Positions 58,152 to 64,000 of a stretch of DNA of 64,000 nt are shown in pieces. Position 1 is the first letter of the stretch. Every line of letters begins with the position of its first letter. The notes beneath the pieces are model-generated. The model saw only the letters and a program-made list of their open reading frames with translations, made no database searches and was not told where the DNA came from. Source of the stretch: Roseiarcus sp963764955 (GTDB taxonomy: Bacteria > Pseudomonadota > Alphaproteobacteria > Rhizobiales > Beijerinckiaceae); assembly GCA_963764955.1 (NCBI GenBank), contig CAVXVE010000024.1, forward strand, positions 62,001 to 126,000, read 5' to 3'. The translations under genes and the position numbers were made by a program.

Positions 58152-58643
58152 CTAGGCCGCGCAGTCCCGGCATAGGCCCACGAGTTCGACCATCTGCCGA
58201 TGCGGCTCAAAGCCGGCGCGCGCGGCGGCTTCCTGCAAGAGATGGTCCAGCTTGACATCTTCGATTTCGTCGCTCCGGCCGCACTTCTCGCACAAGAGCA
58301 GCGCGCCGTGATGCGCGTGGCCGAGGTGCTCGCAGGGCGCATAGGCGTTGCGGCTCTCGATCTTGTAGACGAATCCATGCTCGAGAAAAAAGTCGAGCGT
58401 CCGATAGACGGTCGGCGGCGCGACCGGCTTGCCCTCGCGGCGCGAAAGCTGGTCGATGATCGCATAGGCCCCAAGGGGCCCCGCGCTTTCGCCCAGGATG
58501 GTCAGAACCTGCCGGCGGAGCGCGGTCAATTGCAGGCCGTGCCGCGCGCAGGCGCTCTCCACCTGCCCTTGCCATCGAGCCGCGTTCGGCTTGAGGCGCG
58601 AAGTCTTCACCGGCGTCCTTTTGCTCATTGCGCTTTCGTTCAT
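58152..58643 (-). CDS. zur: Zinc uptake regulator Zur (Fur family)
   Basis: Zn-responsive repressor of zinc import. 163 residues. Winged-helix part LTALRRQVLTILGESAGPLG and AYAIIDQLSRREGK, then PTVYRTLDFFLEHG. The dimer part holds metal ligands: HAHHGALLLCEKCGRSDEIE and the second pair GLCRDCAA. It is divergent from znuA with a 123-base AT-rich gap, so it probably controls znuACB. The start is the ATG at 58643, or the one at 58628 (MSKRTPV). Confidence 0.92.
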   Translation of the reverse strand: MNESAMSKRTPVKTSRLKPNAARWQGQVESACARHGLQLTALRRQVLTILGESAGPLGAYAIIDQLSRREGKPVAPPTVYRTLDFFLEHGFVYKIESRNAYAPCEHLGHAHHGALLLCEKCGRSDEIEDVKLDHLLQEAAARAGFEPHRQMVELVGLCRDCAA

Positions 58644-58766
58644 ATCACGGTCGAAGTCGAGAAATGATATAAGATTGCACTTCGGCCTTGCCTACCGGTA
58701 GGATATAACATAACAGTGCGCCGTCGCGCTGAGCCGGCGCTTCAACCGAAACGGAGGGCTGCACTC
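58644..58766. promoter_or_regulatory. zur-znuA divergent promoter region, candidate Zur sites
   Basis: Two AT-rich elements in GC-rich DNA, AAATGATATAAGATT (58662-58676) and GATATAACATAACA (58702-58715), resemble half or degenerate Zur boxes and also supply TATAA-type -10 sequences. Between them is a perfect 12-bp palindrome CCTACCGGTAGG at 58691-58702. Which of these is the operator cannot be decided by eye. GGAGGG at 58752 is the znuA ribosome site. Confidence 0.55.
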
Positions 58767-59637
58767 GTGACTCAACAAGCTCCATCTCATCGCGGCGATC
58801 GCGATCTGCGGCTTAAGCGCGCCGGCCCTGGCCGATCCGGTGAAAGTCGTCGCGGCGGAAAATTTTTACGGCGACCTCGCAAGCCAGATCGGCGGACCGA
58901 ATGTCGCGGTGACCAGCATTCTGTCCAACCCGGACGACGATCCGCATCTGTTCGAGGTGAGCCCCGCGACCGCCAGGGCGCTCAGCGACGCGAAAATCGT
59001 GATCGCCAACGGCGTCGACTACGACCCGTGGATGGAAAAGCTTGTCAGCGCCCACAAGGCGCCAGGGCGCAAGGAAATCGTGGTCGGCGCGCTGGTCGGC
59101 CGGAAGCCCGGCGACAATCCGCATTTGTGGTACGATCCGGCTTACATGAAAGCCGCAGCGAAGGCGCTGGTCGCCGATCTCGCCGCCGTCGACCCGGCGC
59201 ACAAGGCGGCTTACGAGCAGGGCGAGGCCAAGTTCGTCGATTCGCTGAAGCCGCTCGACGACAAGATCGCGACGATGCGCAAGTCCTACGCTGGTGAGCC
59301 GGTCACCGCATCGGAGCCGGTGTTCGGCTATCAGGCTGCACTTATCGGGCTTAAGGTCCGCAACGAGAAATACGCGCTCGCCGTCATGAACAACGCCGAG
59401 CCGACGCCTTCGGAAGTGGCGGCGTTCGAGGACGACCTCAAGGGCAAAAAGGTGAAGGCGATGCTCTACAACGCCCAGGCGAGCGAGCCCGCGGTCGGCA
59501 AGCTCGTGCAGATGGCCAAGGACAATGGGATCCCCGTCGTCGGGGTCTCCGAGACCGAGCCGCCCAACTCGACCTATCAGGACTGGATGATGGGGCAGCT
59601 CAACGCGCTCGATCACGCCCTGTCCGGCGGGGCGTAG
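58767..59637 (+). CDS. znuA: Zinc ABC transporter substrate-binding protein ZnuA, frameshifted at the start
   Basis: Periplasmic solute-binding protein of the A-I cluster. About 289 residues when joined. The signal region KLHLIAAIAICGLSAPALAD ends just before PVKVVAAENFYGDLASQIGG. Zn ligands: His in NPDDDPHLFEV, His in GDNPHLWYDP, with Glu/Asp near the C-terminus (VSETEPPNSTYQDW). The frame is closed by TGA at 58768 unless one base after GTG is removed; GTG at 58767 with GGAGGG upstream is then the natural start. The znuC start lies directly after its stop. Confidence 0.88.
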
Positions 59638-60459
59638 TTGAGCGCACTCAGCTTCGACGATGTGACGATCAGGCTCGGCGGCCGGGAGATCCTGAAAGCC
59701 GCGAGCTTCGCGATCGAGGACGGCGAATTCGTCGGCATGCTGGGCGCGAACGGCGCCGGCAAGACGACTCTCATGCGCGCCGCCCTCGGCCTCGTTCCCG
59801 TCGCTTCCGGCAGGGTCGCCGTGCTCGGCCAGCCGGCGACGCGCGGCAACGCCCATATCGGCTACATGCCGCAAAACCGCGGGGCGATCGCGGGCTTGCG
59901 GCTCACGGGCTGGGACATCGTCGCCTCCGCCGCGATCGGGGCCCGCTTCGGATTCGTCACGCTCGACAAGAAGACGCGGCGCGAGATCGACTGGGCGCTC
60001 GATGAGGTCGGCGCGCGCGAGCTCGCCCAGCGCTCGATCGCCGAATTGTCCGGCGGCGAGCGCCAGCGGGTCTTCCTGAGCCAGGCCCTGCTCGGCAAGC
60101 CGCGCCTGCTTCTGCTCGACGAGCCGCTGATCTCGCTCGATCCCGGCCATCAGAAGAGCATCGTCGAGACGGCGCGGCGCATTTGCGATGATCTCAAGCT
60201 CGCGATCGTGTTCAGCGCGCATGAGCTCAATCCGCTGGTCAACGCCATCGACCGGGTTCTCTATCTCGGATCGGGCGCGGCCGTGATCGGCGCTGTCGAC
60301 GACGTCGTCACCGGGCCTGTGCTCTCGCGCCTCTATGGAACCCGGATCGAGGTCATCCGCGCCAGGGACCGCTATTTCGTGATGGCGGCCGACGGCGGCG
60401 TCGACGTCGAGCGCGAAGCGCATCGCCACGATCACCACGCCCACGACGCGCATGCCTGA
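59638..60459 (+). CDS. znuC: Zinc ABC transporter ATP-binding protein
   Basis: ATPase subunit of the zinc importer. 273 residues. Walker A GANGAGKTTL, Q-loop IGYMPQNRGA, signature ELSGGERQRVFLSQALLG, Walker B LLLLDEPL, and H-loop FSAHELN. The end is a His-rich tail (REAHRHDHHAHDAHA) likely to bind zinc. The TTG at 59638 comes immediately after the znuA stop; a later start would lose the first beta strand. znuB follows after 8 bases. Confidence 0.93.
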   Translation: MSALSFDDVTIRLGGREILKAASFAIEDGEFVGMLGANGAGKTTLMRAALGLVPVASGRVAVLGQPATRGNAHIGYMPQNRGAIAGLRLTGWDIVASAAIGARFGFVTLDKKTRREIDWALDEVGARELAQRSIAELSGGERQRVFLSQALLGKPRLLLLDEPLISLDPGHQKSIVETARRICDDLKLAIVFSAHELNPLVNAIDRVLYLGSGAAVIGAVDDVVTGPVLSRLYGTRIEVIRARDRYFVMAADGGVDVEREAHRHDHHAHDAHA

Positions 60460-60467
60460 AGACGCAC

Positions 60468-61251
60468 ATGCTTCAATATGATTTCATGCGCACCGCCTTC
60501 GCCGCCTCGGGCGTGGCGGCGCTTCTCGCCGGAACGGTCGGGTTCTTTCTGGTGCTGCGCGGCCAGACCTTCGCCGGCCATGCGCTGTCGCACGCCGGCT
60601 TCACCGGCGCGACCGGCGCCGTGCTGTTCGGCTTGCCGCCGCTCGCCGGCCTGATCGGCTTCACATTCCTTGTCGGCGTCGGGATGGGGCTATTCGGCGA
60701 AAAGCTCGCGCAGCGCGACGTGGCGATCGGCATGATGCTGTCGCTTGCGCTCGGCCTCGGCCTTCTCTTTCTGCATTTCTACACCGCCGCGGCGACCCAG
60801 GCGACGGCGCTTCTGTTCGGCAACGTGCTCGGGGTCGATGCGTCGGCGCTGCTCGCGCTCGTCGTTCTCGCGCTTTTAAGTCTGGCCGCGCTGGGGCTGA
60901 TCGGCCGCCCGCTCGTGTTCGCTTCCCTCCAAGCGGAGCTCGCCGAGGCGCGCGGCGTGCCGCTGCGCTTCGTCTCGGCGGCGTTCCTGGCGATTGTCGC
61001 GGTTGCGGTCGCCGAATGCGCGCAGATTGTCGGCATATTGCTCGTGTTCACCCTTATGGTCGGCCCGGCCGCGGCGGCCATGAACCTGAGCCGCCGCCTG
61101 CCGCTCGCGCGTCGCACTCTCGGCGGGACTCGCGCTCGCGGAGGCCTGGGGCGGACTGACGCTCGCGTTCTACACCAACTGGCCGACCTCGTTCTGGATC
61201 ACTGCGCTCTCCGGCCTCGTGTTCTTCGGAGCGGCGGCGGCGCGGCGATAG
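60468..61251 (+). CDS. znuB: Zinc ABC transporter permease, frameshifted near C-terminus
   Basis: Inner-membrane channel subunit, about 260 residues when joined, 8 or more hydrophobic segments. MLQYDFMRTAFAASGVAALL, then GQTFAGHALSHAGFTGATGA (conserved ABC-3 family region), and MVGPAAAAMNLSRRLPLA. An extra base near 61100 shifts the frame. In the other frame ALSAGLALAEAWGGLTLAFY, NWPTSFWITALSGLVFFGAA and a TAG at 61249 give the usual end. Confidence 0.9.
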
Positions 61252-61405
61252 GCGCGCTTCACCCGGTCAACGAACGCGCTTCTTGTGGGGCCCCGTGTCA
61301 CATGCTCACGGGGATGGGACGGGACCTGAATTGACGGACGGCGCGCGACTGTGAAAGGATACGTTATTCCGGGTTGTGGGGCGCAGCGAGCGGGCGAGGG
61401 GTCGC

Positions 61406-62944
61406 ATGCGCGGGCTTCTCAAGTACGCTTTTGTGCTGGCCTTAGGGGTGGCGATTGGCGCGTATGTTCTCGGGCCGCTCAACCTCGAGGATAGCGTCCC
61501 CAACAATTCCGCTGAGAATGCGGCGACCGGCCAATTCGATCCTTCGTCGCTCGCGACGCCGTCCGTCGATGAAGAGTTGGACTACGAGGTCGCCAGGCAG
61601 TTCGCCTCGCTTTCAGGATGGCGCGCCTTCCTCGCGGCTCACCCGAACGGCGCGTATGCGCGATCCGCGCGGGCGGAGGTTGCGAGACGGCTCGGGGCGG
61701 AAAGCGCGTTCCGCCGGAGGGCCCGCGCCCGCGGCGGCCGCATCGCCAATGGAGCGTGACCAGCGCTACGGACTTTCGAGGCGGATCGGGTCGCTGGCGT
61801 CGAATGCGCAATCCGCGCGGGCCAGGGTCGAGCGACTGCTTCTCGGAGAGACGGCGCCCGCGTCGGGCGATCTCGAGGATTCCGCTCGCCCACCTGGAGA
61901 GGAGAGCGGCGAGCGAGTCTGCTCCGTCTGTCGCGCCTCCTTTGAGCGAGGCAGTTCCCGCCACGGATGGGGCTCCGTCGTATGAGGCGTCCCGGGACGC
62001 CAGGCCTGCGGACGACGCGGCGCGTCATTCGCCGCCCCCTGCGAGGCGCCGATGGCGCGTCCGGCGCGCAACTCGCGGCCCTTGCTCCGGAAGAGATCTG
62101 CCGGCGCGACGAAGATCGCCTGGCGCAGCTTCGCATGAACCCCTCCCGCGGCGAGGTGGCGCGCTTTGCGAATGAGCTTGGCTGCGAAAAGTTGCGATCG
62201 CAGGTGCTTGACCTGTTTGAGGGCCTGGCGCCTCCGCCGGCCGCGGCGAATATCTCAGGCGTCACGTCTCCCGGCGCGCCAGCGGAGAGCGAGACGGCGC
62301 ATCTGGTCTCGCCTCTCGCGGGCGCCGACGTTGCGTCTCCGATGGCCGCCGCGATTTGTAAGCGTGACGGGGAGCGCCTTGTGCGGCTGCGCTCCAGTCC
62401 TTCGCTCGACGAGGCCACGCGATTCGAGACTGAGCTCGGCTGTGAGCAATTGCGGCCGCAGCTTCAGCGTCTGATGGAGAGCCTGGATTTGGGCGCGACG
62501 GCGCCGCCCGCCCCCGCTGCGCCGCCTGCCCCCGCGGATCGACCGCGCGCGAACCCTTTGCTCGGTCAAGCCTGCGCAAGCGAGCGCTCCGCGCTTGACC
62601 GTCTGCGGCAGGAGCCTTCCGCGGAGGCGGCTGAGCTGTTCTGGCGCGAGATGAAATGCGAAGGGTTGCGTCCTCAGGTCCGCCTGCTTCTGGAAAGCCT
62701 CGACGTCGCGGCGGACTCCGTGGGGTCGACGGTTGCGCGCAGCGATCCGCAGGCGCGCGACGCCGCCTCCGACGCGCCGGCCGTCATCGGGGCGGATCAG
62801 GCGGAGTGCCGGCGGGAGACGGCGGAGCTGAACCGTGTCCGGGCCACACCTGACCTTGGCGACGCCGAGCGCTTCGCCAGCACGGTGACGTGCGGCGCGC
62901 TCAGACCCCAGGTGGCGCGATTGCTGGAGAGCTTTGGAAATTGA
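61406..62944 (+). CDS. Membrane-anchored protein with four Cys-paired helical repeats, frameshifted
   Basis: About 512 residues if joined. An N-terminal membrane anchor (LLKYAFVLALGVAIGAYVLG) is followed by a TPR-like element SLSGWRAFLAAHPNGAYARS, a Ser/Ala/Pro-rich middle spread over three frames (breaks near 61700, 61905 and 62035), then four repeats starting with Cys codons at 62099, 62357, 62573 and 62807. Each is C-x27-C with the pattern L-x2-[LV]-R-x2-P and ends [LR]R-x-Q-[VL]-x2-L-x-E. They probably form disulfide-closed helical hairpins in the periplasm. No function is known. It follows znuB by 154 bases. Confidence 0.7.
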
Positions 62945-63031
62945 GAGACCACTTCTCCCGCCGCCACGGGAGCAGGAATGACCCTCAGGCGCCCGAACGG
63001 ATCTTGGCGCTGGCGGCGCGCTCCATAGACG

Positions 63032-63058
63032 GAAAGGGCGGCCTTGAGCCGCCCTTTC
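63032..63058. terminator. Bidirectional terminator hairpin
   Basis: An 11-bp perfect stem, GAAAGGGCGGC with GCCGCCCTTTC, and a CTTGA loop. It lies between the convergent repeat-protein gene and a small minus-strand frame. The T run is only three bases. Confidence 0.7.
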
Positions 63059-63067
63059 TCGCTTCGA

Positions 63068-63268
63068 TCATTGCGCCCGTTTGGGGAAATCAAACGGGAA
63101 ATCCCAGCCGTATTCGGCGGGCCAGGGATTCGGAGATGGCGGCGTCTCGCGGCCGGTTTTGACGTCGCCGCCAACGGTTCCGCTCGCTCCAGTCCCGGGG
63201 ACCGAGGTTTCGTCTGCGCGAGGGTGGACCACGACGGTGGCCGCCCGCTTTTGAACCTTCGGCGTCAT
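63068..63268 (-). CDS. Small hypothetical protein
   Basis: 66 codons from an ATG at 63268: MTPKVQKRAATVVVHPRADE to a Pro/aromatic end WPAEYGWDFPFDFPKRAQ. No homologue recognised. It has a hairpin terminator just after its stop, and the frame is uninterrupted. It could be real, but without a clear ribosome site. Confidence 0.4.
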   Translation of the reverse strand: MTPKVQKRAATVVVHPRADETSVPGTGASGTVGGDVKTGRETPPSPNPWPAEYGWDFPFDFPKRAQ

Positions 63269-63344
63269 GCATGCTCCAATGTTTCAGTAAAGGTTGGCCT
63301 TCAGTACAGTTCCGTGCTGTGTAGGCCTTACTCGATAAGCGGGC

Positions 63345-63360
63345 TGTGACGCAGCTCACA
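63345..63360. promoter_or_regulatory. CRP-type palindrome upstream of the cyclase-like gene
   Basis: TGTGACGCAGCTCACA, exactly TGTGA-N6-TCACA, the classical CRP half-sites, 91 bases before the ATG at 63452. It lies inside a larger inverted repeat, GCGGGCT (63339-63345) with AGCCCGC (63366-63372). Confidence 0.65.
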
Positions 63361-63451
63361 TCTCGAGCCCGCGATGTTTTAATTCGTGATGTGCTCCTGC
63401 CGGACGCGGTCGCCTTGATGACTGGCCCGCGTTGGCGCAGAGGAAGCCCCA

Positions 63452-64000
63452 ATGCCCAGCCTTCGCCAGATCAGGCTCGTAACCGGCCTCGTCCTTTTCC
63501 TCTATGTGACGCTGCATTTCGCCAATCACGCGCTCGGCAACATTTCGGTCGGCGCGATGGAGCGCGGCCTCGCCATCCAGAAGCTGATCTGGCAGTCGCT
63601 CCCCGGCGCGGTGATCCTCTACCTTTCGCTTCTGACGCATATGAGCCTCGGCTTCTGGGCGCTCTATCAGCGGCGCCGGTTCCGCTGGACGCGCCTCGAG
63701 GCGACCCAGCTCGTGCTTGGCCTCTCCATTCCGTTCCTGCTGGCCAATCACGTGATCAGCACGCGCGTGGGCTTGAGCCAATTCGAACTCGAGAAGGGAT
63801 ATGCGCAGGAACTGGCGAGCCTGTGGGTCGCCACGCCGCTGCTCGGCGCGCTGCAGGCGATTTTATTGCTGATCGTGTGGATTCACGGCTGTCTCGGATT
63901 CCATTTCTGGCTCAGGCTCAAGCCGTTCTACCCCCGGGTGAAGGCGGCGCTGCTGGCGGGCGCCGTGCTTCTGCCCGCGCTCGCGCTGCTTGGCTATTAC
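63452..64000 (+). CDS. Adenylate/guanylate cyclase-type protein, N-terminal membrane domain (cut by window edge)
   Basis: 183 codons without a stop: MPSLRQIRLVTGLVLFLYVT, then LHFANHALGNISVGAMERGL, LSIPFLLANHVISTRV and LIVWIHGCLGFHFWLRL. About five hydrophobic segments carry paired His (LHFANH, ANHV, WIHG) as in fumarate-reductase/SdhC-like heme membrane domains. In Hyphomicrobiales this domain is usually fused to a 2Fe-2S ferredoxin and an adenylate cyclase catalytic domain, which would lie beyond the window. The start at 63452 has GAGGAAGC upstream. Confidence 0.75.
   Translation, partial: MPSLRQIRLVTGLVLFLYVTLHFANHALGNISVGAMERGLAIQKLIWQSLPGAVILYLSLLTHMSLGFWALYQRRRFRWTRLEATQLVLGLSIPFLLANHVISTRVGLSQFELEKGYAQELASLWVATPLLGALQAILLLIVWIHGCLGFHFWLRLKPFYPRVKAALLAGAVLLPALALLGYY

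Noticed and set aside
63068..63268. Succinate dehydrogenase assembly factor 4 (DUF1674) as identity of the small minus-strand frame
   Set aside because: The Pro/Gly/aromatic C-terminus is superficially similar but lacks the expected motif; left as hypothetical.

Overview
The window is high-GC, gene-dense DNA from an alphaproteobacterium, most likely a member of Hyphomicrobiales (Rhizobiales) near the Methylocystis/Beijerinckiaceae/Methylobacterium relatives. This rests on gene content and local order: tkt followed divergently by a DUF4164 gene and zapA, thrB overlapping rnhA, tlpA divergent from argH, the zur/znuACB locus, and an adenylate cyclase with a fumarate-reductase-like membrane domain. 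No rRNA, tRNA or CRISPR was seen. The taxonomic call is an inference.

Layout. 1-773: remnant of an ISNCY-type transposase. 0.9-6.0 kb (minus): glycogen phosphorylase and phosphoketolase. 6.3-9.9 kb: cupin, methyltransferase, ferredoxin-like protein, thioesterase and a VapBC toxin-antitoxin pair. 10.1-15.3 kb (minus): pgk, gap, a damaged hydratase gene and tkt. 15.5-16.1 kb: DUF4164 gene and zapA. 16.5-25.2 kb: a PEP-CTERM protein, a MarR/MFS pair with two matching operators, an RND efflux pair and a methyltransferase. 25.3-33.9 kb: small proteins, an Ntn amidase, a DUF1223 protein, rsmE, gshA, a lone Flp pilin and a MATE pump. 33.9-37.2 kb: two tandem SDR genes, a divergent TetR gene with two operators, and a cupin. 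37.6-42.2 kb: a PQQ dehydrogenase-like protein, an SGNH-like protein, cytochrome c' and a diheme cytochrome c. 42.5-47.4 kb: CBS protein, formamidase-like protein, an SDR with an IS630 fragment at its 3' end, and a peptidoglycan amidase. 47.4-51.7 kb: glycosyltransferase, UDP-glucose dehydrogenase, thrB-rnhA. 51.8-54.7 kb: a FeeM-like acyl synthase head to head with a GGDEF-EAL protein. 55.2-58.0 kb: tlpA, argH, YdcF-like. 58.2-61.3 kb: zur and znuACB. 61.4-63.3 kb: a Cys-paired repeat protein. 63.45 kb to the end: the start of an adenylate-cyclase-type membrane protein behind a perfect CRP-type palindrome.

An overriding caveat is that about 20 genes, including housekeeping genes such as pgk and argH, are read across single-base frame changes. 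Where the sign can be judged almost all are one extra base. That looks more like indel errors in the sequence than decay. I therefore annotate these as full-length CDS with the break noted, and reserve 'pseudogene' for truncated remnants.

The most interesting structures are paired operators (MarR at 17892 and 18323; TetR at 36061 and 36086), a TGTGA-N6-TCACA site inside a hairpin before a cyclase-type gene, a 163-bp repeat present twice just 3' of unrelated genes, a four-fold C-x27-C repeat protein, cruciform palindromes on both sides of pgk, and the zero-gap head-to-head acyl synthase/GGDEF-EAL pair.
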